Source: Ananas comosus
Taxonomy: Eukaryota; Streptophyta; Magnoliopsida; Poales; Bromeliaceae
NCBI RefSeq assembly: GCF_001540865.1
Contig: NC_033622.1
Location: forward strand, 5,511,077 to 5,575,076
DNA length: 64,000 bases
Reading direction: 5' to 3'
Position 1 is the stretch's first letter; each line of letters opens with the position of its first letter. Below the pieces are notes generated by a model, which was not told where the DNA came from, searched no databases, and worked only from the letters and a program-made list of their open reading frames with translations. The position numbers and the translations under genes were made by a program. Below are positions 33,345-43,776 of the stretch, one piece after another.

Positions 33345-35750
33345 ATGCACAACAAGAAGCATCTGGACGTGTTGAGGCAATGGGAAGATCGGAAGAAAAA
33401 GAAAGCTATGAAGCGAGTGGTCTGGGCAGATGAAGTCGGTAGGAAGTTATTGGTGAGCAAGGATGTCATTAATGGTGAAGTGAAGACCTTACCTGAAGTT
33501 CGATGTTCCAAGGCTCGAGACGAGGTTCGAGGCGCACGGGAAGGAGTTACTGCTGAGCAGCAAAGAGAAAATGGGGTAGGTGAGGGAGATCCACCTGGAG
33601 ATCCTTGGACGAGATGTGAAAGGAGAAGGATGGGTGGAAGGTTTAATTCTGTCTTTACTGCGGCAAGATCTTATAAAGAGGCGCTTCTGAGGGGATCGGG
33701 ACCACATGCCCCCACAAGCCTCCACCTCCTGAGGGGATCGGGACCACAAGCCTCTAATCCACCATCCAGATCACAACACTCCTCCATCTTCAGACGCACT
33801 AGGAGTTACACGTCCAGGAGGAGTGGCGGCAAGTGTTTTCGGTGCCTTGCTCCGGATCACTGGGTAGTCGATTGCCGAGACCCTATCAAGTGCATCAGGT
33901 GCCTTAGGTCTGGGCACCGAGCCTCTACCTGCAAGGAGAAAGCCGGGGTTGCAAGAGACAAGATGAACAGGATGTTGCAGCGGCGCGACCGTACACCGAG
34001 GGTGTACGTCCCTTATAACGAAGAATTTCTACGAATGAGAGAACAATGCCGGAACGCTGTGCTCGCCGATGTGATCCAGCCGGCTAACCTAGGACCAGAC
34101 CCCACCAGCACCATCGCAAATGCTCTGGCTCGAAGATTCGGGGGCTACTCCCAGGATTTTTCCGTCGCCCGATTTCGGGAACGGGACTTCGCAATCTTCC
34201 TTCCAGAATGGGTATCAGCAGAGGTGATTGCAAGAAGGAAAATACTTACCCTGGACGGCTTCTGGCTGCAATGCTTTGCTTGGGGCCCTTACCGGGATGT
34301 GCGCCCACACCGGATGGCCTATCAAGCGTGGATCAGGCTGATTAACCTACCATTTGAATGCTGGACTGTTCCTCGGGTGGCGGCGTTAGTGTGTGGGTTT
34401 GGAAAGTTCGTCAAGGCCGACGAGGTGACAAAGGCAATGACAGACCTCCGGGCTTTTCGCTGCCAGATCATCTTGGACACACTGACTGACATCCCGCAAA
34501 ACTTGGCGATCATCCTTAGAGAGGAACGCTTTTCGATGATGATACATCTTGAAAGTTGGGAGCGGGCCGTCGACGAAGCTCGAGGCGACCCACCTGGCCC
34601 ACCACCGGGGGGTAACGGCGATGGTAACCAACAGGGAGAGGGGGACCGGCCAGACAATCAGGCCAATAATGACCAAGAGATGGATGAGAAAGAAGCAGGC
34701 GAGGACGAAGGTGAGATCGACGAGGTCGGATCAGAGTCTGCGGCAAGCCGTCGTACAGCAGGAGGACCAGGAAACCCGCCGCCGCAGTGTACTCGGCTGA
34801 TCCGCCGCTCGACGCTTTGGTTAAGTAGCCGGTCAGGGACGGGCGAACACCGGCAGCTAGCGCTTGGTCAGATTGGGCGGGCGGGGACGACTGAACGCCG
34901 CAGGCGCGCTTTGAGCATTCCTGGGCTGTCGCGTCCTTCACAGTGCACCTTTCTTTGTACTCCGCCTGCTCGGCGACTGCCGGTGGGGAACCCAGGATGG
35001 ACGGGGACTGACCGGAGCGTGGGCGTCGCTTCGGGGATGGCGAGCATGACGACCGAGGGGGGCCAGCGCAGGGCGCAACTTCCCATGGCACCGTCTAGGA
35101 GGCCGACGACCGAAGGGGCTTTGTGCGTGGCGCGGCATCCTAGGGCGCCGCCTGGGAAATGGATCATGAAATCCGGAGCCGTCACAGAACGGGGATTTGA
35201 TGGGATGGGTGTGGATCTTGTGTCTGTTGGGCTCTCCCCATCCTTGTCTATTTCTTTAATGGCAGAGGTAGGGAAGGAAAGCTGGGAAATGGGTAGGCTT
35301 TTAATGCACTGTAGGGAGGATCAAGTGCTTCTGTGGGTAGGGGGAGTTTTTTCCATAGTAGTAGTGGGCCTTTCCATAGGACTACGTGCCCACCTTGAGG
35401 ATTGGATCTCTTCATCTGGGGTCAACTATGGTGCACTATCTGATGGTATGCCGGGTGTAGGGGAAGCTTCCCACAACTCGAGTATTAGGTTCCAGGATTG
35501 GTGTGTAACATCTAGAGGAGGCCTAATATCTCCAAATCTCGCGAGTGCACTGAGTCGGCGACTGAAGTTGGGGACGATCCGGAGCGACCAGCCAAGGATT
35601 GCAGGCCCATCCAATGGGAGGAGACCCGGGCCCAGTTTAGGAAGGGAAAAATCTTACCGTCGAAGAAGACTAAAAACACCCATACCCCTACTCGTGCTAG
35701 TGCTCGCCTCGCCTGTTATGATAGGACCTCAATCATTCGCAAAGCTCTAA
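33345..35750 (+). CDS. LINE A ORF1, CCHC/DUF4283-like protein
   Basis: The 801-residue frame starts at the first ATG after the leader. It has a basic N-terminus (RKKKKAMKR), then two CCHC knuckles: C164-FRC-LAPDH-WVVDC and C183-IRC-LRSGH-RASTC. A globular region about residues 220-410 follows (FAIFLPEWV, AYQAWIRLINLPFECW, VAALVCGFGKFVKADEV), which resembles the DUF4283 domain of plant L1 ORF1. After that come a Pro/Gly-rich stretch and an acidic stretch (EMDEKEAGEDEGEIDE). ORF1 coats LINE RNA. A 42-bp duplication gives LLRGSGP twice near residues 114 and 128. The last third looks out of frame. A separate frame after the stop (about 35753-35893, ending KKFAEFVSL) resembles the ORF1 C-terminus of LINE B, so the natural end is probably there. 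Having the knuckles before the DUF4283-like part is unusual, as I know the family. Confidence 0.85.
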   Translation: MHNKKHLDVLRQWEDRKKKKAMKRVVWADEVGRKLLVSKDVINGEVKTLPEVRCSKARDEVRGAREGVTAEQQRENGVGEGDPPGDPWTRCERRRMGGRFNSVFTAARSYKEALLRGSGPHAPTSLHLLRGSGPQASNPPSRSQHSSIFRRTRSYTSRRSGGKCFRCLAPDHWVVDCRDPIKCIRCLRSGHRASTCKEKAGVARDKMNRMLQRRDRTPRVYVPYNEEFLRMREQCRNAVLADVIQPANLGPDPTSTIANALARRFGGYSQDFSVARFRERDFAIFLPEWVSAEVIARRKILTLDGFWLQCFAWGPYRDVRPHRMAYQAWIRLINLPFECWTVPRVAALVCGFGKFVKADEVTKAMTDLRAFRCQIILDTLTDIPQNLAIILREERFSMMIHLESWERAVDEARGDPPGPPPGGNGDGNQQGEGDRPDNQANNDQEMDEKEAGEDEGEIDEVGSESAASRRTAGGPGNPPPQCTRLIRRSTLWLSSRSGTGEHRQLALGQIGRAGTTERRRRALSIPGLSRPSQCTFLCTPPARRLPVGNPGWTGTDRSVGVASGMASMTTEGGQRRAQLPMAPSRRPTTEGALCVARHPRAPPGKWIMKSGAVTERGFDGMGVDLVSVGLSPSLSISLMAEVGKESWEMGRLLMHCREDQVLLWVGGVFSIVVVGLSIGLRAHLEDWISSSGVNYGALSDGMPGVGEASHNSSIRFQDWCVTSRGGLISPNLASALSRRLKLGTIRSDQPRIAGPSNGRRPGPSLGREKSYRRRRLKTPIPLLVLVLASPVMIGPQSFAKL

Positions 35751-35752
35751 CC

Positions 35753-35893
35753 AGAAAAATGAGGTTACAAGAAGGAGGAGGTGGCGGGGTCTCCGAGAGT
35801 GCGTTGAGAAAGATCGTGCATAAGAGCAACCGCTGCGGGGTCAGACTGGATGGGACCGAGGCGAAGAAGTTCGCTGAGTTCGTGAGCTTATGA
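35753..35893 (+). pseudogene. out-of-frame C-terminus of LINE A ORF1
   Basis: This short frame follows the ORF1 stop in another phase and reads ...ESALRKIVHKSNRCG...TEAKKFAEFVSL before TGA. LINE B has a similar end at about 60475-60540 (LSNKDVHNFTKFLLAFA). It suggests one or more frameshifts in the distal part of ORF1. Confidence 0.6.
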
Positions 35894-36000
35894 GCGCTTG
35901 GATGGGCTAGTGGCCTATGTCGTGGACACCTTTTGGCTTTTTTTTTTGGGAGTTGTGTCTACGCTGTTGTGATGTTGGGAGTCGTGTCTAAGTTGTTGTG

Positions 36001-39000
36001 ATGTTTAGTATCTGTAGCTGGAATGTTAGAGGGCTTAACGATCCCTCCAAACGGTTTGTGGTGCGGGATGTAATTTTGAATTTACGAAATTTTGTAGTGT
36101 GTCTCCAGGAATCGAAGGTTAACCATGTATCGGGATCTTTCCTTCGAAGTTTAGCGGGGTCCTTCCTTGACAAATGTGTTTTCCTCGAATCTAATGGCGC
36201 GTCCGACGGTCTAATTACTTGTTGGAGCTCTCAGGTCTTCAGTTGCAAAGAAGTAATTGTCAGAAACTATTCCATCTCGATTCTTTTGGAAATGGTTAAC
36301 TGTGGAACACGATTTTTTCTCACGAATGTTTACGGCCTAGCCACTTGGGATGGTAAGGAGGACTTCTTCTCGGAATTAGCGCTCTTGAAGGATTGTTGTA
36401 AGGGGAAATGGGTAATGTGCGGGGACTTTAATTGTACGCGAGAACCGTACGAGCGAAACGGAAAGGCCTGGAGCTCGAGAGCGACGGTTTTATTTAACAA
36501 TCTCATCAGGGACCTTGAATTAATTGATCTCCCTATGACAAATCAATCGTTCACTTGGTCTAATCTACAGAAGCCCCCGACCTTGGCTAGATTGGACCGG
36601 CTTCTCGTGTCAACGGATTGGGATCTGGATTTCCCTATTTCCAAGGTGGCCGGTCTCCCAAGAGTGGCTTTGGATCACAGTCCCATCCTTTTAACAATTA
36701 CCAACTCTTTGAGCAGGATGAGGACGATTTTTCGGTTCGAACCTGCCTAGCTAAACCACGAGGATTTTAGGTCCAAGGTGCCACGCTGGTGGGAGGAGGG
36801 CCGTAAGCACAATTCGGCAGTTCTTACGTTCACAGCAAAATTGAGACACTGTCGTCGAAGAATTAAACAGTGGTGTACCAACGAATTCTATAGCATTCGA
36901 CGATTTAAGATCAAACTTTTGGAAGACATCCAGAGCATCGACGAGGAGGAAGAAACGAATCTTTTAACCTAGGAGTTAGCAGATAAGAGGGAAGAGCTTA
37001 AGACAAAACTGGCCGAGGTGCTTAAAGATGAGGAAGCGCTTTGGAAAAGTAGAGCGAAACAACACTGGTTACGGGAAGGCGATAGCAATACCAAATTCTT
37101 CCATGCAGTTGCCAACGGTCGTAGAAGAGTGAACAGAATTGACACACTTGATGAAGATGGACGGGTGTATCAATCTGAAGGCGAGAAGCAGAATTTACTT
37201 TTCCTGAAGTTCAAAAATCTATTCACACCTGAGGATTGGGCACCGTCCTCTTTCGGAGATTGGAGTGAGCTCTTCACGACGAGGCGGGTCGATACTAGCA
37301 ACATAATGCATATCACGAGACCTTTCGGTGTTGAGGAAGTGAAACAGGTCGTCTTTCAGTTAGGACGAGACAAGGCGCCAGGGCCGGATGGTTTCCTTCT
37401 GTACTTCTATCAAACCTTCTGGGATACTCTCAAGGACGATATCATGAACATTTTCCACGAGATGTTTGAGGGAACGCTAAACACCAGTCCGATCGATTAT
37501 GCATACATCTGTTTAATCCCGAAGAAGGAAACAGCTAACCGGGCAAATGATTTTCGCCCTATCAGCCTCTTGAACGGGATTCAGAAGATATTATCTAAGG
37601 TCTTAACTAATCGCTTGGAGAGAATTATGGGTAGCCTGATTTCTGACTCCCTATCAGCTTTTCTGAAGGGAAGAAACATCTCTGATGCTTTCGTGACGGT
37701 GCGAGAACTTTTTGGCTGGGGAAGTAAGCAGGGGACAGAGGGAGTCGAGATAAAAGTGGACTTTGAAAAGGCTTATGATCGAATTTACCTTTCCTTTTTC
37801 GTATATTGGAGTGGTGGGGATTTGACAGGAAATGGATCAATTGGGTCGAAATGTGCGTTTGTAGTGCCAAAGTCGCAGTTCTGGTTAATGGTGTACCAAC
37901 GAACTGGATTAAGATGAAAAGGGGATTACAACAGGGCGACCCCCTATCACCTTTTCTTTTTCTTCTTGTAGCAGAATGTCTTACCAGATTAACAGACGGA
38001 GCAGTAACGAAAAACCTTATCTGTGGCATTGGTCCCTCCGACGAATCAAGGGTCCATATTATCCAATTTGCAGATGATACCTTCTTCTTCTGTGAGGCGA
38101 AGAAGAGATTTATGAGAAACCTCCTTTTTCTTTGGCAACTTTTCGAATGGGCTTCGGGAATGAGGATCAACAAAGACAAGTCCGAAATTTTTTATTTGGG
38201 ATCGGTGGAAGGTAAAGCGAACAGGTTAGCGCAAATACTCGGATGCAAACTCGGCACCTTACCTACCAAGTATTTGGGGTTGCCACTGACGACCAGACCC
38301 CCCTCCAAGGAGGCTTGGAGAGGAATCATCGGCAGGGTCCAGAGTAGAATTGATGGATAGCAAGCGAAGCTACTGTTGCGGGGGGGTAGACTCATTCTGG
38401 TTAACGCTGTTCTTACTAACCTACCCATTCATTTTCTCACTGTGTTCCAGACACCCAAATGGGTCATTAAGCGAATTGAGGCTCTACGGCGGGATTTTTT
38501 TTGGAGAGGTGGCGTCACCTCGCATGGAAAGGGTTGCCTTGTGGCTTGGAAGAGTGTCTGCCTGAGTAAGGAGGATGGTGGGTTAGGCATTCTCGATATA
38601 GCTACAATGAACCAAGCACTTCTGGTTAAATGGTAGTGGAAATTCCATACGGTGCCCAACCTTTAGTGGAACAAGTTAATACATGTGTTGTTTTACCGAA
38701 GGAGAAGACCGTTGAAGGAGGGGCGGAGCTTCAGACCTTCCTCCTTCTGGTGGAAGGGAGTATTAGGACAAAAATATATTTTTAAATAGGGAGTTTACTA
38801 CAATTTGGGTAATGGGGAAAGTATTGATTTTTGGGCCGACCGATGGTGTGAGGAAACCACACTTTCGTCATCCTTTCCAGAGCTATCCCCCTTCCTGCCT
38901 CATAAAACCTTGTTAATCAGCAAATGCTCCAACGGTACTGAATGGTGCTGGAACAAGATTCTACGTGGCGTCAACACTTCAGATAACAGAGTTCACCAAA

Positions 39001-39563
39001 GCATCGCGGCACTAAAGGAAAGGATCTCCACCTTCAGAACTGGACAAGGAATGGACAGCGTGTATTGGCGGTGGGCCTCTGACGGTCGCTTTACAGTGAA
39101 TTCGACTTATACTATGTTAAGCAACGGGGGAATAAGGGATAACAGGACTTACGACATCTGGAGACTCCGTATCCCCCTTAAAGTAAAGGTTTTCTGTTGA
39201 CTCGTGCTCAAGAAAAAGATACCCACTATTGACAACCTGTTAAAAAGAGGGTAGACTGGGAATACGAGCTGTGTGCTCTGCGGGTCGGAGCTAGAAACGT
39301 TTGATCATCTCTTTACACAATGCGCGTTCTTCAGATTCCTTTTGGTTATGTCACTACAGGAAGTCCATCCAGAAGATTTGAGAGCTGACATACACCGGAT
39401 GTGGGATTTATGGAAAGGGCGAAGGGTCTCAGATAACGACCTAACCGATATTATAGCTTGCTGGTGGGTGATTTGGGAGACTAGGAATGGTGTCATTTTT
39501 GCGAAGGCCCAGGCGGATCCGATCCGGGGCACTCATAAGATCAAACACCTGCTAGCTCAGTAG
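36001..39563 (+). pseudogene. LINE A ORF2: endonuclease-reverse transcriptase
   Basis: ORF2 starts at ATG 36001. The apurinic-type endonuclease (36001-36700) shows SWNVRGLN, QESKVNH, NVYGLATWDGKEDF, GDFNCTR, ARLDRLLVS and ALDHSPI. The reverse transcriptase (about 37340-38360) shows DKAPGPDGF, FRPISLLNGIQKILSKVL, VDFEKAYDRI, GLQQGDPLSPFLF and the catalytic FADD box at IIQFADDTFFF. The C-terminal part has the typical SIDFWADRWCEE and RIPLKVKVFC, then a Cys/His segment (CVLCGSE...FDHLFTQC), as in zf-RVT. In-frame stops lie at 36748, 36970, 38358, 38634, 38664, 38787, 39198 and 39252. One frameshift lies near 37790-37806. ORF2 nicks the target and copies the RNA there. The many intact motifs suggest a moderately old insertion. 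Confidence 0.92.
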
Positions 39564-39775
39564 AGTAGTGCTGACCTGTAGATCTGTAGTTAGAACTCGT
39601 AGACTGTATAGAGGTATCAGCTGTACTTTGCCCACAACACCTGTTTTCCTGTCTTTTTTCTTTTTGTCTCCGTCATCTTAGAGGCCATGATGCCTCACCC
39701 ATGTTGCTTAATTCACCTTCTGAATGAATGAAGCGGGTAGCATGCTACCTTTTTCTCAAAAACAAAAAAAAAAAA

Positions 39776-39794
39776 AGTTATTTGCTAAGTTTGG
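39776..39794. repeat. LINE A target-site duplication, right copy
   Basis: Matches 33083-33101 at 18 of 19 positions and directly follows the A-rich tail. Confidence 0.92.
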
Positions 39795-40075
39795 GATGAA
39801 GGACCACTTCCAAAACTCCTCTTTCACCCTTCTACAGCTGTTCCACAACTCTCCAAATCAGCTAGCATCAAGAGAGGGAAGGAAATAAGCTCAAATCCAC
39901 AAATTTCCATTCAAAAATGAAATAAACCTTAGAGAGAGAAAGAATAGGGCTTACCCTGTTTTCCCTCAAGCTCCAGCACAAAAAGCAGCAGCTGGGGTCG
40001 AGCTGGGGTTTAAAGAGGATAACCATCACTGTAAAATTACCAAAAAGCGCCTTACCAACTCACTCAACCGCACTG

Positions 40076-40196
40076 GGTACCGGTACTCGAGTGTGGGGTA
40101 CCGATACTCGGCCTATAAACAGCCAAACCCGAGAGCTGCATAGCAAAAATTAACACTGGGTACAGGTACCCGGTCAATACCGTACCGGTACTCAGC
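40076..40196 (-). promoter_or_regulatory. TACCGGTA cluster in minus-strand LTR
   Basis: GGGTACCGGTACTC, GGGTACCGATACTC, GGGTACAGGTACCC and CGTACCGGTACTC occur within 120 bp. On the minus strand they lie about 160-280 bp after the LTR start, the same place as in the related LTR at 8497. Confidence 0.6.
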
Positions 40197-40358
40197 CTCA
40201 GCTGCTCAAATCCGAGAGCTACTCAACCAAGCATTTAAAACACTTAAGTTAAATGCCTAACCACTCTCGACAAACCCTTACAAATTCTAGAATAGTTTCA
40301 TTTACTATTCTAACACTAGAACTTTGCAATTTGCTTAAGTTCAGTGTACTACACATGT

Positions 40359-41049
40359 AGCCGAAATTATAGTAGTTATAGTTACATGTATCTTATTTGA
40401 CTCGATAAATAGAAAGCACTATGCAAATACTTATTTGCCTTCCATGCAAGTAGGAACTATATATGTTTGCAAATTCTATCATCTATAAACCTATATGAAG
40501 CCACAATACTTTTTGCTACGTGGCATGTTACCCTTCATTCTCATAACCCAACTTTAAATCAAACAACCTTCTCCTCTTCTTAACGCCCATCCCTTCACCT
40601 CCCCACTCCTCTAATTACATGAAAGGTGAAACATTTAATTACATGCAACTTTAAATCTAACTTTAAATCAAACCACATTCTCCTCTTCTCAGCACCCAAC
40701 CCTTCACCTCCCCACTCTTCTAATTACATGTAAGGTGCAACATTTAATTACATGCACCATATTAATATTCTATCAATCAGTGGGCTTTATAACTTTAATC
40801 CACTCCCCTTCTCCATTAATCTCTCACCCCCTCTCTTTTGTAACTCTTTTACATGCACCATAAAAAAATATTTATTATCGTCTAATCTCCCACTCCACAC
40901 TCATCTCCCTCTTTCTCTCATTGTGTTAACAAAGATGATGAGGAAGAAGAAGAAGAAGAGCCTGCAATGTACCGGATTCTTAATATAAGAGTAAGTGTAA
41001 ATAAAAATAGCATAAGATACTATTTTTATTGGACTTAAAGAAGTAAAAT
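40359..41049. other. intergenic stretch with a 110-bp duplication
   Basis: AACTTTAAATCAAAC...CTTCACCTCCCCACTC...TAATTACATG occurs twice with a period of about 110 bp (from 40550 and from 40659). The copies differ at scattered bases. No gene is supported; the C-rich and poly-Lys open frames are low-complexity. Confidence 0.6.
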
Positions 41050-41460
41050 ATAAGTCGAAAATGACTTGTGCTGAAATTGGAGTGAAAATAGAAGATTTAG
41101 AATTTTCTATAAGAAACGGAGCTAATCTTTTAGCAGAAAATTCACAGTGTCGGAAAATTATGAAAATTGGAGAATATGTCGAAATTTTTTTTATTAGGCG
41201 AGGTTTAAAGTTTCGTGTCATTCCGACACCCGGAAGGTGGGAAATAAAATCTCACTGCTATGTGCTAGAGATTTTAGTCGGTAGAGCTTTCGGTGACCAA
41301 AAATGGTTGAAACTGAGAAGTTAAGATTTCGTTCTTCTTGTTAAGTTAAACTGAGTCTGACAATCAAATTTGAGCGCAAACGGACATTCAGAAGGTCCCC
41401 GGCGAAAAACTTCAGTTTCTGAACTGCTAAACTGAAATTGTGTTAATGTTGAGGGGTGTT

Positions 41461-41475
41461 GACTATAAAAAGGGG
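41461..41475 (+). promoter_or_regulatory. TATA box of LTR
   Basis: ACTATAAAAAGGGG lies just upstream of a CT-rich leader, the usual plant LTR core promoter layout. Confidence 0.6.
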
Positions 41476-42281
41476 CTTCTTCCCCTTTCCTTCTTCCTCC
41501 TCAGCCGAACACACACACCACACACACACATATGGAGAGGGAGAGAGAAACCCTCCCTTTCTCTCTCTAGATATCTCCCTACTCTCTTTATCTCTCCGTC
41601 CCAAATTCGGAGGCTTGGCGGACAGCGGGCTTGGGAACGCGTGTGGAACGACGGATCGAGTCTTCGTGCGTCCGGTTAAGCGGCGTGCTTTCGACTCGGG
41701 GTTCGCAATTTGGTAAGTGTTAGGATTTTGGTTAAATCCTTAATACTTGGTGTTCTAGTAGCCTCTAATGTGTTGTTAGCATATTTTCTCCATTAGATTT
41801 TTGGGTTAATTGGAGATTATGCCATGCTAGGGTTAGAGATGAGTGTTTTTGGGGTTTAAGGGTTTTGATGTAAATTAACCCTTGGTTTCTCTAATTGGAG
41901 GTTAAAGAGAAGCCCTTGAAGACCCTAGGTCGCAGATCGGCGTGCGGTTGGTGGTCGGTTGCAAGTTCGGGTCGAACCGGACCACGTGTGCCGCGGGAGG
42001 CGATTCCAAGTGACTACAAGCAATCGAAGAGCGTTGCGAAGTGGGTTGTGCTCACCGAAGAGATTAGCTTACTTCCATGTCGAAGTGGAGTGTTATTTAT
42101 CATTGATGCATAATGGTAGTTAAGTGCAAAATATATGGTTGCATGAGATGAGTGCTATGATTGAACTACCATTAGATGATAATGATATATGGATAGCATT
42201 GAGGCATCCATGTATAGTGGTAGGTTAGATTATAATCTGAATGCAGAAATCATATTAGGTTAAGTTGATGTACCTATCAAT

Positions 42282-42425
42282 GATAAATATGCATGTTGAC
42301 ATATTGTGGATTATATTAGATAAATATGCATGTTGATATATTGTGGATTATGTTAGATAAATATGCATGTTGACATACCTTGAGATGCTAGATGAATATG
42401 CATGATGACATGTTGTAACATATGC
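42282..42425 (+). repeat. 37-bp tandem repeat in LTR, four units
   Basis: Units starting GAT(A/G)AATATGCATG begin at 42282, 42319, 42356 and 42390. Each contains TTGA(C/T)ATA followed by TTGTGGATTAT-type sequence, with the last unit diverged. Confidence 0.85.
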
Positions 42426-43776
42426 TAGATTCATGTAGATGTGAACTATAACACTTGATGTGGACAACTAGGATGTCAAAGCTTATGACATGTGAACCTA
42501 AGAATAGATGATTTTCCTAAGTTATGGACATATGACATATGAACTTAGTGTAGTTGAGACACTTGAACATGAACATTGGGATAGTTGAGTTCCCGAATTG
42601 TTATTAGCCCTAGTTGGTAGGGTGTCCTCAGTTGACGAGGATTGGATCATACTCACATAGTCTGTTCTCGCTCGGCAATGGTCGCTCCACCCAAGCAGTG
42701 AGCTCCGGAGTTATCACACTAGGGGCAGACATGGTTGTCCCGCAGACGGTCTCGGGTGGGTCGAGCGGCTGGGTCTCCTGACCTATAGGATTTGCACTAT
42801 GAGTCGGGGCGAACCTTCGGGTGACAAGCATATGAGCTGTAGTTGAATTCCAATAGAGTGGATTCGGTATCCCAGTTGAGTAGATTTAAGGCTGAGGTGC
42901 ATGTGAGACATCCTTCACCTTGAACCTAGCTCTACGCGGTATTCCACGGATGATTGACTCCGAGTCGGGTGGATAGCTTCGTAAAGGTAGATAAAACCCT
43001 ATGAGCAAAGTTGTAAATGACACGAATCTAAGATAGAGGAAACCTTAGAGGTCAATTGTGGAAAAGCTGTGGATAGCGATATGAAAAGTAGAACCAGTAG
43101 AGCTACTTACATTGTTGCACGTTGAGTTACATGACTTACATTGATGCATGTTGAATTGCATAAATTTCATGTTGCATGTTGATAGGCATAACATGTATTT
43201 TATTACTTGCATAAATATCTGTGGATATCTGTTGGACTAACATGTTTTAATGCCTCCTTTGGACCTGGTGGGTCGAGCTCTTCCCATAGGTGGCCGTACC
43301 CACAGGAAACTATATTTATATAGTTTTCACCCCACGTTGTTTTGGGGGATTTCAGGTTCACACGTGAGCGACACGGCGGCGCGAGGAAAGGGCGTAGCTC
43401 CGTAGATAGCGCCCTACCATTCTGACCAGAGATAGCAGTATCCCGAAGTGGTCTAGCTTAGAGGTATAGAGATGAAATAAATAAACTTGTAATAGTTTTG
43501 TAATAACCTAATTGGATTTGGAAGCTAAATGTAAATCAACTTGTAATATGTAAAACCTAGGATGAATGCTTGTAATAGCATAGTTGTATTTATGTTTTTG
43601 ATACTTCCTTATGCAATCCTTGCTTGAATATTGTTCCTGGTTGGAATCTCGCATATTGTATGGATTATGACGCCTTGGACGTACAGGGGAAACTCTGTCC
43701 GCGATACAGGGGAAACCCTGTCCGTTCGGCGGTCTGTTAGCGTGCCTGAATCCGACCAAATAGGTGAGGCTCGGGG

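Larger units (their letters stand above)
33102..39775 (+). mobile_element. LINE A: nearly full-length L1-type LINE
   Basis: A 6.67-kb non-LTR retrotransposon bounded by a 19-bp TSD and ending in an A-rich tail (39758-39775). It holds a short 5' leader, ORF1 (nucleic-acid binding), a gap of about 105 bp, and ORF2 with endonuclease, reverse transcriptase and a C-terminal zinc-binding region. This is the normal order of plant L1 elements. Both ORFs carry damage, so it is not autonomous now. The 3' end contains GAAGCGGGTAGCATGCTACC just before TTTTTCTC and the A tail. That signature recurs in the truncated copy at 17677 and in the SINEs at 22431 and 26873. LINE B (55103 onward) is a diverged relative. 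Confidence 0.93.
30724..40353 (-). mobile_element. solo-type LTR, TSD CATGT, split by LINE A
   Basis: On the plus strand it begins TGTCACATTCTGAAC and ends GTGTACTACA, flanked by CATGT at 30719-30723 and 40354-40358. On the minus strand it therefore starts TGTAGTACACTG and ends GAATGTGACA. It is related to the LTR at 8497-13609: both have a TACCGGTA cluster followed by GTGAGT(T/A)GGTAAGG and GCTTTTTGGT. Removing LINE A and one TSD copy leaves about 2.94 kb with no gag or pol, so it reads as a solo LTR. Confidence 0.85.
41050..43776 (+). mobile_element. Ty3/gypsy-type LTR, ends not resolved
   Basis: A non-coding block with LTR layout: AT-rich U3, a TATA box (GACTATAAAAAGGGG near 41461), then a CT-rich leader with GAACACACACACCAC and CTCTCTCTCTAG. 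Long non-coding sequence follows. It ends with CCTGTCCGTTCGGCGGTCTG, GCGTGCCTGAATCCGACCAA and GGGGAGTGAC. The terminal segment matches the reverse complement of the LTR end at 56981 (CGGACAG, CGAATCTGACCAAATAGGCG-like, GGGACGTGACA), so it is the same family on the opposite strand. The start and TSD were not found; the final CA seems mutated. Confidence 0.7.

Noticed and set aside
34322..35614. Minus-strand open frames opposite LINE A ORF1
   Set aside because: They are antisense shadows of ORF1 with no recognisable domains.
33345..35750. 801-residue open frame as a host zinc-knuckle gene
   Set aside because: It lies inside a LINE with TSDs, is followed by endonuclease/RT, and its DUF4283-like part matches LINE B. 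It is ORF1 of a retrotransposon.
41061..41324. 87-residue open frame as a small gene
   Set aside because: It sits in the U3-like part upstream of an LTR TATA box; no domain or start context supports it.
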